64,000 nt of DNA from Paenibacillus sp. FSL R7-0204. GTDB lineage: Bacteria; Bacillota; Bacilli; Paenibacillales; Paenibacillaceae. The position numbers were made by a program, and so were the translations under genes. The stretch lies in assembly GCF_038002225.1 (NCBI RefSeq), contig NZ_JBBOCA010000001.1:1488001-1552000 (forward strand). The letters are read 5' to 3'. The notes beneath the pieces are model-generated. The model did not search any database, had not been told where the DNA came from, and saw only the letters and a program-made list of their open reading frames with translations. This document shows positions 40,824 to 50,106 of this stretch, in pieces. Positions within the stretch are counted from its first letter, which is position 1. The number at the start of each line of letters is the position of its first letter.

Positions 40824-41168
40824 CTGAGGATACGGCTGGGGGTAGATAATGAAGTCTTCAAGCCCGGCCTTTTCGAGCTGGGTGATGTTATATTCATCCG
40901 GTGTTCCTTCCACCCCGGCGTAACCCTTGCGCGTATACATATGAACGGCATCGGGAAAGGCGTCGCGCAGGACTGCACGGATTTTTTTGCCTGAGCTGTC
41001 ATTATCCATGTACAGGTAGACATCCCCGTCCCGGATGGTATTCCGCAGGGATTCCAGCTTCAGGGTATTCAGCGTACCGAAGGTGCACAGAATGTCGACC
41101 TCTGGTTCAAGCAACCGCCTCAGTCTGCTGCGGTCGTTCTTACCTTCGACAATAATGGTGATGGACAT
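40809..41168 (-). CDS. Small stand-alone Toprim-domain protein
   Basis: 119 residues, one Toprim fold: IIVEGKNDRSRL holds the catalytic Glu, YLYMDNDSSGKKI the metal-binding DxD, with TPDEYNITQLEKAGL near the end. Toprim domains act in primases, topoisomerases, OLD nucleases and RNase M5; at this size it resembles the RNase M5/DnaG-like small group. Target unknown. ATG 41168 is preferred to TTG 41174. The last four codons and stop lie inside a repeat arm, so the C-terminus may have been altered by the repeat. Confidence 0.8.
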   Translation of the reverse strand: MSITIIVEGKNDRSRLRRLLEPEVDILCTFGTLNTLKLESLRNTIRDGDVYLYMDNDSSGKKIRAVLRDAFPDAVHMYTRKGYAGVEGTPDEYNITQLEKAGLEDFIIYPQPYPQGIEG

Positions 41169-41278
41169 ATGCAATCAGCCCCCGGATCTTAGTTGTTATG
41201 ACGATATTGTACCTAAGCTGCGCTATTTTTAACAGCGTAGCGGAACAATATGTATTCATTCCCCGGGAAATGTCGCAT

Positions 41279-42457
41279 TCAGGCGGCAGGGCTGTTCCAG
41301 CCGGGGGCGTAGGAGGAGAGACGGCCGGATCTGCCCGGAGGCAGCAGCATAAGAGCTGTCATCAGCAGCACGAAAGCGATGAAGTAAGGGGAGACATATT
41401 CTCTAAGCTGTCCGGCGGCTACAGGGCCGGCGAATGCCCCGAGGGACATGGCGATGGATTGCAGCGAGAAGGTCCGGCCCAGCCGTCCTGCGCCGCCCAG
41501 ACTAATGAAGAGGGAGGCCATAGCCGGAAACAACACGCCTTTGGCAGAGCCGAGCAGGAAGAGAACCACTCCCGCCGGGATGCTGCGGAAGGCAGCCAGG
41601 GTGAAGAAGCAGAGAGCCATTCCCAATAAAGCAGCGGCAATGCGGATGCCTGGCGGGATGCGGTTCAGGAAGAATAGGCAGAGGGTCGCCAGCGCCCCAA
41701 GGCTGAGCAGGGAGAGCAGAATTCCGGTGGAGACCATTCCGTCCTGTCCCTGTGACAGGGGAAGCTCGAAGAAGAGCACGCCCTGAGAGCAGGATACGAA
41801 GAAGGGCAGCAGATAATAACGCCTGGAGACAGGGGGCCGGGCAGTAGCGGCCGCCCCAGGCGGCACATTCTCCTTCACCGGGAGTGCAGGCTTATGCAGG
41901 GCCAGGGCCGGATTGTGCTTCGGCACGCTGAAGAAGGCCATCACACCGGTGAAGATCAGGAGCCAACCCAATGTACTGAACGTGCCGGAGTAACCGGCTT
42001 TGGCGACGATGAAGGCTCCGGCAGCAGGGGAGACCACCGAAGCTAGCGTGTGAATAATTCCGTTGCCTGACATGTATTTACCCTGGGTCGCCGGGTCAGA
42101 CGAGAGCGAAGCCAAGAGGGTCATACAGGCAGGGGAGAGGAACGCCAGGGCGAACCCGCTCGCTGCCCGCAGCAGGAGCAGATGCCAGGGCAGCTGGGCA
42201 TGCGCCTGCAGAAGCAGGATCAGACCTGCTACGGTAAGGGCGAATACGATATAGCGGCGGCTGCCGTTGCGGTCTACAAGCACACCGGCCAGCAGATTGC
42301 CCGGGAGGTGAGTCAGGGAATACATCCCCATCATCCAGCCAATGAAGGCCGGGCCCGCTCCCAGGGACATGGCAAAGGGTGTCAGGATAGGGTACTGGGC
42401 ATGTAAATCGAAGAACGCCAGGAACATGAAGAGGTACAGCCACATTGCAGTTTTCAC
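41279..42457 (-). CDS. MFS transporter
   Basis: 392 residues with about 12 hydrophobic helices. The loop between helices 2 and 3 is LAGVLVDRNGSRRY, matching the MFS signature pattern. A hydrophilic central loop rich in Pro and Ala (about 185-215) separates the halves. Likely a drug or small-molecule exporter; substrate not predictable. GTG 42457 lies seven bases after GGAGGT; GTG 42466 overlaps the ribosome site. Single gene, divergent from the envelope cluster. Confidence 0.85.
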   Translation of the reverse strand: MKTAMWLYLFMFLAFFDLHAQYPILTPFAMSLGAGPAFIGWMMGMYSLTHLPGNLLAGVLVDRNGSRRYIVFALTVAGLILLLQAHAQLPWHLLLLRAASGFALAFLSPACMTLLASLSSDPATQGKYMSGNGIIHTLASVVSPAAGAFIVAKAGYSGTFSTLGWLLIFTGVMAFFSVPKHNPALALHKPALPVKENVPPGAAATARPPVSRRYYLLPFFVSCSQGVLFFELPLSQGQDGMVSTGILLSLLSLGALATLCLFFLNRIPPGIRIAAALLGMALCFFTLAAFRSIPAGVVLFLLGSAKGVLFPAMASLFISLGGAGRLGRTFSLQSIAMSLGAFAGPVAAGQLREYVSPYFIAFVLLMTALMLLPPGRSGRLSSYAPGWNSPAA

Positions 42458-42710
42458 GGATAACACCTCCAGATTAGCGGCCAGCCGCTGATGACGGAAC
42501 GGATTCCAGCAGAGGGAACAGCCTACTTGTACTTTACGTGCGGCAGCGGGGGCTTATACCATTTTCTTGGCCAGCCCCTGTATGCAGTTCTGCATTCCGG
42601 CAACCATGAATTATAAGGGTCATTCATGTATAATAATTAATATTAATGAAATGTCTGACGGGACAGCGTCCCGGAGTGGCGAAATTTGCGATTGGGGTGT
42701 TGTGAAATTG

Positions 42711-43154
42711 ATGAATCCGGAAGTTTGGTCACAGTTTATCAGAGAGAATTGGCTTGTTATCGTTATTGCGCTTGTCCTCCTGTTCGCAGTCGTTAACATC
42801 GTTAAGACTATGCTGAAATGGGCTATCGTCGTCGTTATTATTGTGGGGCTGTTCATTTATAGCGGGGTAACCATGGACCAGATCGGTAATGCCGTTAACA
42901 AAGTAGCAGACGGGACAGTCAGCACGCTGAAGAATGAGGCACAGGAGGTCATGCTCAAAGAAGCGCAGGAGGCGGTTTATACCTCCGGCGGTGACGGCAC
43001 CTTCACCATCAGTACTCCTAATCTGGAGGTGAAGGGCTCTGCCGCAGAGGATAAGGTGGAAGTGGTCTTCCGCGGAGTCAGCCTCGGGAAGTGGAGCGTT
43101 ACGGATACAACCAAGACCTTCATCGACGAAGCCCGGAAGCAGGCGGGCAAGTAA
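42711..43154 (+). CDS. Membrane protein of unknown function at the head of the envelope cluster
   Basis: 147 residues from ATG 42711 (GGGGTG eleven bases upstream; earlier starts possible). Two membrane helices (LVIVIALVLLFAVVNIV and WAIVVVIIVGLFIYSGV) are followed by an outer region with an amphipathic helix (TLKNEAQEVMLKEAQEAVY) and beta strands (TISTPNLEVKGSAAEDKVEV). It lies 51 bases before the transglutaminase gene and is likely cotranscribed. No family recognised. Confidence 0.65.
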   Translation: MNPEVWSQFIRENWLVIVIALVLLFAVVNIVKTMLKWAIVVVIIVGLFIYSGVTMDQIGNAVNKVADGTVSTLKNEAQEVMLKEAQEAVYTSGGDGTFTISTPNLEVKGSAAEDKVEVVFRGVSLGKWSVTDTTKTFIDEARKQAGK

Positions 43155-43205
43155 CAGTGCAGCGGGCTCAGGGTTACCTGCAGCAGCAGAAGGAGGAGTG
43201 ATTCA

Positions 43206-44345
43206 TTGAACAGCTGGATAGAAAGTCTTCGGGAAGCCAATATCATCTCCATTGTTCTGCTGCTGGTAGTTCTCTTCTCTGCGCTGCAGGGCTGGGGCCG
43301 GGGCTTCCGCAGAGCAGCCGGAGGGCTGTTCGGCATGCTCGGATCTGGCGTGCTTGCGGCAGCTTCGCTGGTGATGGCGATTCCGGCAGCCGTATACCTC
43401 TCGCCTGCTGCCGGAAACTGGGCTTCCGGCGTTACCCCGCAGGATGACAAACTAAGCCAATGGCAGCAGCTATATTATACCGGTGCCTCTGTACTGGCGA
43501 ATTCACCAGTAGTGCGGTTTCTGCTGCTGCTCTTGCTGTGCTATAGCTTGATTCGTCTGCTGCTGGGTCTGCTGTTCCTGCTGCTGCCGTTCCGCCTGCC
43601 GCGCCAGTCCGGGAGGGGGTCAGGGCGGATCACAGGCACCAGCCGGCTTGTCGGGGCAGTGCTTGGCACCGCCGCAGGGCTTACCCGCGCCTTGGTGCTG
43701 GTCTTTGTCCTGTTCATCAGCGTCGCCCTGAACCCGGACAGCGGCTTCAGCCGCTATGTGCAATCATCACCGGTCTACAGCCAGAGTGCAGAAGCGGTAT
43801 TTGAGCCGCTGGCCGGTGAACAGGTCAGGGGAAAGCTCCCGGTGCTGACCAAGGCGGTAGCCGCCGAGATGAGTGATATTCTCCGTCGCAAATATGAGGT
43901 GATTGACCATGATATATCGGAGGATATTGCTGGTGCTGCCGCAGATATTGCCGGACAAGCCAGCGGGGATGAAGAGAAGGCCAGACTGCTTTATGACTGG
44001 GTAGGCTCGCGTATTGCGTACGACTATACCAAGGCGAAGAATTATGAAGAGAAACGGATCTGGCATGAGCAGACCCCGCAGGATACGATGGATACGCGGC
44101 TTGGCGTATGTATTGATTATGCGCGGCTCTATGCCATGATGGCCCGCTCACAAGGCCTTCAGGTACGTGTCGTCACCGGCAAAGGCTATGACGGTCAAGG
44201 CGGTTATGGCCCGCATGCCTGGAATGAGGTCTATATCAGCAGCAGTGCAGCCTGGATTCCGCTTGATTCCACCTGGGCCAGCAGCGGCGACTGGTTCAAT
44301 CCGGGGGATTTCGACTCCACGCATATCAAGGAAAACATCCTTTGA
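43206..44345 (+). CDS. CvpA-like membrane domain fused to a transglutaminase-like domain
   Basis: 379 residues. The N-terminal 180 residues hold four or five membrane helices in a CvpA-like layout (IISIVLLLVVLFSALQGWGRGF, a Gly-rich helix, VRFLLLLLLCYSLIRLLLGLL, VGAVLGTAAGLTRALVLV). The C-terminal domain has the papain-like triad: Cys302 (LGVCIDYA), His337 (GPHAWNEV) and Asp354 (LDSTW). Such domains hydrolyse or rearrange amide bonds, often on cell-wall or spore proteins. TTG start with AAGGAGG. Upstream of two PBP genes, so a peptidoglycan-linked role is likely. Confidence 0.83.
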   Translation: MNSWIESLREANIISIVLLLVVLFSALQGWGRGFRRAAGGLFGMLGSGVLAAASLVMAIPAAVYLSPAAGNWASGVTPQDDKLSQWQQLYYTGASVLANSPVVRFLLLLLLCYSLIRLLLGLLFLLLPFRLPRQSGRGSGRITGTSRLVGAVLGTAAGLTRALVLVFVLFISVALNPDSGFSRYVQSSPVYSQSAEAVFEPLAGEQVRGKLPVLTKAVAAEMSDILRRKYEVIDHDISEDIAGAAADIAGQASGDEEKARLLYDWVGSRIAYDYTKAKNYEEKRIWHEQTPQDTMDTRLGVCIDYARLYAMMARSQGLQVRVVTGKGYDGQGGYGPHAWNEVYISSSAAWIPLDSTWASSGDWFNPGDFDSTHIKENIL

Positions 44346-44386
44346 GAAGGAGCGGACGCTCTTAGATCTATGGTACAATAACAGCG

Positions 44387-44475
44387 GGCAAGTGGAAACG
44401 GCTGTGCCGTCCTTTCAAAGGACGGTACCGTTTCAGCGAGAAATAGAAGGATAAGTTAGTACTGCAAACCGTACA
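44387..44475 (-). repeat. Second well-preserved copy of the palindromic intergenic repeat
   Basis: Read on the minus strand it repeats 26003-26096: TTATCCTTCTATTTCTCGC then GAAACGGTACCGTCCTTT/AAAGGACGG...CCGTTTC. The palindrome here is nearly perfect (CCGTCCTTT-C-AAAGGACGG). It lies between the transglutaminase and first PBP genes and would also form a stable hairpin in their mRNA. Confidence 0.75.
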
Positions 44476-44490
44476 AGGAGAGGACTTGCT

Positions 44491-46554
44491 GTGAGATGGT
44501 TCGGTAAGCCGGGCTCCGGCCCGGGTGATGGAGAGACCCGCAACTACCTGAGCTTACGCATAAATCTGTTTTTCTTCGGCACTTTTTTTATTTTTGTGAT
44601 CATTATGATCCGGCTTGCGGGACTGCAGTTCGTAGAGAGTCCCGAGCTTAGCGAGGTGGAGGCCAGCAGGGAGACCAAGGATGTTCCGCTTGCGGCGATC
44701 CGGGGGACTATTCACGCGGCGGGCGGGGAAGACATTGCCCATTCCACACCGATTCAGTCCTTATTCGTTACGTTAACCCAAGAATACACTGCGAAGGTCA
44801 AAAATAAGAAGACCGGCTTATATGAACCCACCGCTGAAGCCAAGGCAAATACGAAGGCGCTGGCGGCGGGGCTGTCATCCGTTTTTGAACAGTATGGTGA
44901 TCCTTCTGCTAAGAAGCTTCTCCAGGAGGATATCCTGCTGCTGCTTGATCTTGAATATAAGAAGTCACTGGGGTATGTCCCGCGCAAGATCAAGACCGGT
45001 CTTACGATGAAGGAAGTCGCCCATCTGATGGAGAACAGGCAGCGCTATCCCGGAGTGTCAGTGGTGGAGGAGAGTATCCGCCATTATGACAAGGACACGG
45101 TGGCCGTCCAAACGGTAGGCTTTATGAAGCAATTCCGTTTTACAGAGGATTATAATGTATACAAAAATATCCGCAGCGCCATGAAACGAACGGGTGCGGA
45201 CCCGGGGCTTAGCTACAGGGAAGATGAGTTCGTCGGCATCTATGGTCTTGAACAGCAATACCAGCGCGAGCTTAGAGGGAAGAATGGGTATCAGACGATC
45301 TCTGTCAATGCCCAGAATATGGCCGAAGAGGTTATCGCGTTGGTCCCGCCCGTCAAGGGCAACGATATTTGGATGACGATTAACAAGCAGGTGCAGATGA
45401 GCACAGAGCAGGCGATTATGGATCAGCTCAACTGGCTGCACCGTAACCCTGTACAGGGGAAGCTTCATAAGGATGCGCTCACCGGCTATGCCGTTGCGAT
45501 GGAAGTCGATACAGGCAATGTAGTGGCAATGGCGAATATACCGGACTATGATACGAATGTCTGGAATGCCGAGAGGCTGCCGCCAGAAGTGTGGGCCAAA
45601 ATTGAGGATTATTATCGGAACGGGACGATTAACGATATTTCCTCCGGTGTCTCCGGCAACGGGCTGAAGTCATTGATCTTCCTGGGTTCTACGATTAAGC
45701 CGTTAAGTGTCCTGATCGGTCTGGAAGAAGGCTTATTCACTACCGGTGATACTTACCTGGATAAAGGGATTGGTTATTTCGGTAAGGATAACAGCTCCTC
45801 GGTCAGAAATTCCTCCGGCCATGTCCTGGGCCCGCTTAGTCCGGCGAAGGCTATTCAGGAGTCCTCGAATGCTTTTATGGTAGAGTGGGTCGGTAATGCT
45901 CTGTACAAGAAGTATGCGGTAGAAGGTATTGCCGTATGGGACAAATATATGAAGGCATTCGGGCTTGGGGTATCTACGCAAAGCGGGCTTCCCGGTGAAA
46001 GTGCCGGAGTAGCCGATTATCTTGATCCTAAGAAGGCAGGCTCTGCCCAAGCGGCGCTGGTACTTGCCTCCTTCGGCCAAAAGGGGAAATACACCGCACT
46101 GCAGCTTGCCCAGTATACGGCAACACTTGCGAATGAAGGCGTGCGGATTAAGCCCCAGCTCGTCAGTAAGATTACAGATCCTGAAGGGAAGACGGTTAAG
46201 CAATTTGGACGGGAAGTCCTGGACAGCATCTCGTTTCACCCTGCTTTCTGGAAAGAGATCAAGCGCGGGATGAATACAAAGGTATCGGCTTTTGACGGAT
46301 TCCCGTATGACTTCGCCCGCAAGACAGGAACCTCTGAGATGGAAGCCTTCGGGGCCATCCGCGACAACGGGGTATTCATTGCTTATGCTCCGCGTGAGCA
46401 TCCTAAGCTTGCGGTGGCCGTAATTATTCCCGAAGGCGGCTTTGGATCGAACAGTGCCGCACCGGTAGCCCGCCAGATCTTTGAAGCCTATGACCAGGAG
46501 TATGGCCTGGATGGAGTCCCTAAGAAGAATGTGCCCGAGTCAAGAGTGGACTAA
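44491..46554 (+). CDS. Class B penicillin-binding protein (PBP2-like transpeptidase), copy 1
   Basis: 687 residues. One N-terminal membrane anchor (NLFFFGTFFIFVIIMIRLAG), a class B dimerisation/pedestal region to about residue 290, then the transpeptidase: SxxK in GSTIKP (Ser about 400), SxN in ESSNAF (about 458-460) and KTGT in ARKTGTSE (about 611). It cross-links peptidoglycan and is a beta-lactam target. GTG start with AAGGAGAGG. Next gene is a close paralogue. Confidence 0.92.
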   Translation: MRWFGKPGSGPGDGETRNYLSLRINLFFFGTFFIFVIIMIRLAGLQFVESPELSEVEASRETKDVPLAAIRGTIHAAGGEDIAHSTPIQSLFVTLTQEYTAKVKNKKTGLYEPTAEAKANTKALAAGLSSVFEQYGDPSAKKLLQEDILLLLDLEYKKSLGYVPRKIKTGLTMKEVAHLMENRQRYPGVSVVEESIRHYDKDTVAVQTVGFMKQFRFTEDYNVYKNIRSAMKRTGADPGLSYREDEFVGIYGLEQQYQRELRGKNGYQTISVNAQNMAEEVIALVPPVKGNDIWMTINKQVQMSTEQAIMDQLNWLHRNPVQGKLHKDALTGYAVAMEVDTGNVVAMANIPDYDTNVWNAERLPPEVWAKIEDYYRNGTINDISSGVSGNGLKSLIFLGSTIKPLSVLIGLEEGLFTTGDTYLDKGIGYFGKDNSSSVRNSSGHVLGPLSPAKAIQESSNAFMVEWVGNALYKKYAVEGIAVWDKYMKAFGLGVSTQSGLPGESAGVADYLDPKKAGSAQAALVLASFGQKGKYTALQLAQYTATLANEGVRIKPQLVSKITDPEGKTVKQFGREVLDSISFHPAFWKEIKRGMNTKVSAFDGFPYDFARKTGTSEMEAFGAIRDNGVFIAYAPREHPKLAVAVIIPEGGFGSNSAAPVARQIFEAYDQEYGLDGVPKKNVPESRVD

Positions 46555-46587
46555 ACGGTTTATTTTGATGTAGAGGAGTGAAAAACT

Positions 46588-48702
46588 GTGGGTGTTTTCC
46601 GAAAGCAGGCCTCCCCCCCGGAAGAGAAGAACAGCAAGAGCTCGCTTGGCCTGCGGCTTAACGTGTTTTTCTTCAGCACGTTTGTCATTTTTTGTGTAAT
46701 TATTATCCGTCTCGCAGTTATTCAATTCGTTGAGGGACCGACGCTGACCGAGGTGGAGACTAGCCGGGATACCAAAAGCGTACCCCTCGCCTCCATCCGT
46801 GGAGGCATCCGCGCAGCCGCAGGCGAGCAAATTGCCTACTCCACCTCCATTCAATCACTGTATGTTACGCTTACGAAGGAATATACAGCCAAAGCGGTGG
46901 ATAAGGAGACGGGAATCAGCTCGTTGAAGCCGGAGGCCAGGGCCAATGCGTATGCGCTGGCGAATAATCTGGTTGCGAAATTTGACGAATATGGCGACCC
47001 GAACGGCGAGAAGCTGACCGTTAATGAAGTGATTAATTCTCTGGATTTATATTTCAAGAAATATTCCGGCTATATGGCCCGCAAGATCAAATCCGGTCTG
47101 ACCACCAAGGAAATCGCTTATTTCATGGAACACAAAAGCGAATTCCCCGGCCTTGAGATCGTGGAAGAAGGCGTGCGCCATTATGACAAGGATACCGTTG
47201 CCGTACAGACGGTCGGCTATATCAAGCCCTTCAAATCCTCCAATACGCTCAACATCTACAAGAATATTCAGAGCGCGATGAAGAAGATCGGCGCAGATCC
47301 CGGCCTGAATTATAAAGACGATGAATTCGTCGGCTTCGACGGCCTGGAGCTGCAATATCAGCGGGAGCTGCGCGGCAAGAACGGCTATCAGGTCATCTCG
47401 GTGAATCCGCAGAACATGGCCGAGAAGGTGGAAGAGGTAGTGCCGCCTGTCAAGGGTAATGATATCTGGATGACGATTGACAAGAATGTTCAGCTTAAGA
47501 CGGAGCAGGCTATCACCGAACAGATCAATTGGCTGCACCGCAACTCTGTACAGGGCAGGACTCATCCTGACGCCAAGACAGGCTACGCCGTGGCGATGGA
47601 GGTCGATACCGGCAATATCGTAGCCATGGCCAGCATGCCCGATTATGATACCAATGTCTGGACAGCGGAGAAGCTGGATTCGGATACCTGGAATAAGATC
47701 ATGGGCAACTATCAGAACGGGACGATCACCCCGTACTCTTCCGGCCTGTCTGGCCATGGATTTGGTTCCACGGTACTGCTCGGTTCCACCATTAAGCCGC
47801 TGACGGTGCTGATCGGTCTGAATGAAGGCTTTTTCAGCACTTCGTATACGTACACAGACAAAGGGATTGCTTATTTCGGTAAGGATGATAAATCCTCAGT
47901 CCGAAATTCCTCAGGTCACGTATACGGCCGGATGGGTCCGGCTAAGGCGATTGAGGATTCCTCCAATGTGTTTATGGTGGATATGATCGGCAAGAAGCTC
48001 TATGAGCAATACAAGGGCGAGGGAATTGGAGTCTGGGATAAATATATGAAGGAATTCGGCCTGGGCGTCTCTACGCAGAGCGGTCTCCCTAATGAATACT
48101 TGGGACAGATTAACTACACGGATACTAAGGCAGCGGGCAGTGCGCAAGCCGCATTAGTCTATGCCTCCTTCGGACAGCAGGGCCGTTATACGGTGCTGCA
48201 GCTAGCCCAGTATGCCTCGACGCTTGCGAATGAAGGGGTGCGGATCAAGCCTCAGCTTGTCAGCAAGATCACGGATTCATCGGGCAAGGTGGTCAAGAAG
48301 TTTGAGCGCGAGGTGCTGGATGAAGTGACGACCTTTGACAAGTCCTTTTGGAGAGAGATTAAAAAGGGCATGAACAGTAAGGTCTCCGCATTCACAGATT
48401 TCCCTTATGATTTTGCCCGTAAGACAGGGACCTCACAGCAGCTGGGAAAAGGGCAATTGCGCGATAACGGGGTATTTATTGCCTTCGCCCCGCGTAATAA
48501 TCCTAAGTTGGCTGTTGCTGTAGTCATCCCCGAAGGGGGATTCGGCTCCAACAGTGCGGCTCCGGTTGCGCGTAAAATTTTCGATGCTTACGACTGGGAA
48601 TACGGGCTGGACGGCGTGCCTAAGAAAAGCCTGAAAACAGCGAACCCAAATGACGGCGCTGCTTCCGGTGAGAGTTCCGATAATACTGCCGCAACAAACT
48701 GA
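46588..48702 (+). CDS. Class B penicillin-binding protein, tandem copy 2
   Basis: 704 residues, collinear with copy 1 throughout: anchor NVFFFSTFVIFCVIIIRLAV, SxxK in GSTIKP (about 400), SSN in DSSNVF, KTGT in ARKTGTSQ (about 612). The C-terminus has an extra Ser/Asn-rich tail. All active-site motifs are kept in both copies, so both should be functional. GTG start, AGGAG nine bases upstream, 33 bases after copy 1. The pair may divide work between vegetative growth and sporulation or differ in beta-lactam affinity. Confidence 0.92.
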   Translation: MGVFRKQASPPEEKNSKSSLGLRLNVFFFSTFVIFCVIIIRLAVIQFVEGPTLTEVETSRDTKSVPLASIRGGIRAAAGEQIAYSTSIQSLYVTLTKEYTAKAVDKETGISSLKPEARANAYALANNLVAKFDEYGDPNGEKLTVNEVINSLDLYFKKYSGYMARKIKSGLTTKEIAYFMEHKSEFPGLEIVEEGVRHYDKDTVAVQTVGYIKPFKSSNTLNIYKNIQSAMKKIGADPGLNYKDDEFVGFDGLELQYQRELRGKNGYQVISVNPQNMAEKVEEVVPPVKGNDIWMTIDKNVQLKTEQAITEQINWLHRNSVQGRTHPDAKTGYAVAMEVDTGNIVAMASMPDYDTNVWTAEKLDSDTWNKIMGNYQNGTITPYSSGLSGHGFGSTVLLGSTIKPLTVLIGLNEGFFSTSYTYTDKGIAYFGKDDKSSVRNSSGHVYGRMGPAKAIEDSSNVFMVDMIGKKLYEQYKGEGIGVWDKYMKEFGLGVSTQSGLPNEYLGQINYTDTKAAGSAQAALVYASFGQQGRYTVLQLAQYASTLANEGVRIKPQLVSKITDSSGKVVKKFEREVLDEVTTFDKSFWREIKKGMNSKVSAFTDFPYDFARKTGTSQQLGKGQLRDNGVFIAFAPRNNPKLAVAVVIPEGGFGSNSAAPVARKIFDAYDWEYGLDGVPKKSLKTANPNDGAASGESSDNTAATN

Positions 48703-48795
48703 TGATATTATAGCCATGATGGAGATGGATCTGCGTAATACCAAATATACGGTTGCCTTCAAACGAAAGAGCAGCCAAGAATGGAGGGGTGGCAA

Positions 48796-49575
48796 ATGAC
48801 TGCCAAATACCGCCTGCTAGCCTTGGATATGGATGGAACCCTACTGAACGACGAACAGAAGATTACTCCGCTTACGGTGGAATGGATCAAAAAAGCGATG
48901 GAGGCCGGCGTACATGTCTGCCTGTCTACCGGACGCTCCTCGCGCAGTGCGATGCCGTATGCTGAACAGCTTGGCCTGAACACTCCGATGATCATGGTGA
49001 ACGGAAGTGAAGTCTGGCGTGCGCCTCATGAGCTGTACCGCCGGTCCCTGATGGATGTGGAGCTGGTCAAAGAGATGCAAAAGATTGCTGAGGAATTCGA
49101 TATCTGGTTCTGGGCCTACTCCGTAGATGAAGTGTACAACCGGGATAGCTGGGACGGGGAGATTGACAGCAGGGAATGGCTGAAATTCGGTTATTCCACC
49201 GAAGATAACGATATCCGCCATAAGCTGCTTATGCGCCTGCAGGATCTGGGCGGGCTTGAGATCACCAACTCCTCGCCGTTCAACCTGGAGATCAATCCGC
49301 TGGGCGTCAATAAGGCTTCAGGGATACTTGAAGTATGCAAGCTGCTGGGCATTAACATGTCCCAGGTTGTTGCCGTAGGCGACAGCCTCAACGATCTGGC
49401 GGCTATCCAGCAGTCCGGCTTCGGGGTGGCTATGGGCAACGCCCAGGAGACTGTCAAGCAGGAAGCGGATGCGGTAGTAGCTTCGAACAATGAAGACGGG
49501 ATAGCGGAAGTGATTCAGAAGTACATCCTGACAGAGGCCGGAACCTCGGCCGGACGCATATCCAAGCGAGCTTAA
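48796..49575 (+). CDS. Cof-type HAD phosphatase
   Basis: 259 residues. HAD motifs: LLALDMDGTLLND (I), CLSTGRSS (II), NPLGVNKASGI with Lys (III) and VVAVGDSLNDLAAI (IV). The C2B cap lies between motifs II and III. This group dephosphorylates sugar phosphates or flavin intermediates. ATG 48796 after GGAGGGG; an upstream in-frame ATG at 48781 is less well placed. Follows the PBP pair by 93 bases. Confidence 0.9.
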   Translation: MTAKYRLLALDMDGTLLNDEQKITPLTVEWIKKAMEAGVHVCLSTGRSSRSAMPYAEQLGLNTPMIMVNGSEVWRAPHELYRRSLMDVELVKEMQKIAEEFDIWFWAYSVDEVYNRDSWDGEIDSREWLKFGYSTEDNDIRHKLLMRLQDLGGLEITNSSPFNLEINPLGVNKASGILEVCKLLGINMSQVVAVGDSLNDLAAIQQSGFGVAMGNAQETVKQEADAVVASNNEDGIAEVIQKYILTEAGTSAGRISKRA

Positions 49576-49594
49576 GATTAAGGAGTTGAGGGAA

Positions 49595-50080
49595 TTGACA
49601 ATTCTGGGCTGGATTCTGATCATTGCTTTGTTCGCAATCGGGCTGGCGGGGGCGGTATATCCGATCCTGCCGGGGGCGCTTGCGATTTATCTGGCCTTCT
49701 TCGTATATGGCTGGTTTTTCTCCTTCGACTCCTTCGGTCCCTGGTTCTGGATTGCCCAGACCCTGATCGTTGTCGTTCTGTTCATTGCTGACTACGTGGT
49801 CGGGGCCTGGGGCGTCAAGAAGTTCGGTGGCTCCCGCGCCTCCGTGATCGGCAGCACCATCGGTCTGATTGCCGGTCCGTTCCTGATTCCGGCGTTCGGC
49901 CTGCTGATTGGCCCCTTCCTGGGTGCCTTCATCGGCGAGCTGATTGCCGGCGAGAAGGCCGGCAAAGCGGTTAAGGTCAGCTTCGGCGCACTGCTAGGAC
50001 TGTTCAGCAGCACAGTTGTAAAGATTATTCTGCAGATTGCGATGATCGTCCTCTTCTTTATCTGGACCGGACGTTATTAA
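49595..50080 (+). CDS. DUF456 membrane protein
   Basis: 161 residues, four or five Gly-rich membrane helices (LGWILIIALFAIGLAGAVYPIL, LIVVVLFIADYVVGAWGVKK, GSTIGLIAGPFLIPAFGLLIGPFLGAF), the DUF456 pattern. Function unknown. TTG at 49595 is nine bases after AAGGAG, whereas the TTG at 49586 touches the site and cannot use it. Closely linked to the HAD gene upstream and the flippase gene downstream (26 bases). Confidence 0.82.
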   Translation: MTILGWILIIALFAIGLAGAVYPILPGALAIYLAFFVYGWFFSFDSFGPWFWIAQTLIVVVLFIADYVVGAWGVKKFGGSRASVIGSTIGLIAGPFLIPAFGLLIGPFLGAFIGELIAGEKAGKAVKVSFGALLGLFSSTVVKIILQIAMIVLFFIWTGRY

Positions 50081-50106
50081 ATTTATTGTGAAGAAGGCGA
50101 AACAGC

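Noticed and set aside
44387..44475. Hairpin as an ordinary terminator between transglutaminase and PBP genes
   Set aside because: No T tract follows, and the sequence recurs elsewhere in inverted orientation, so a repeat explains it better, though it may still affect the mRNA.
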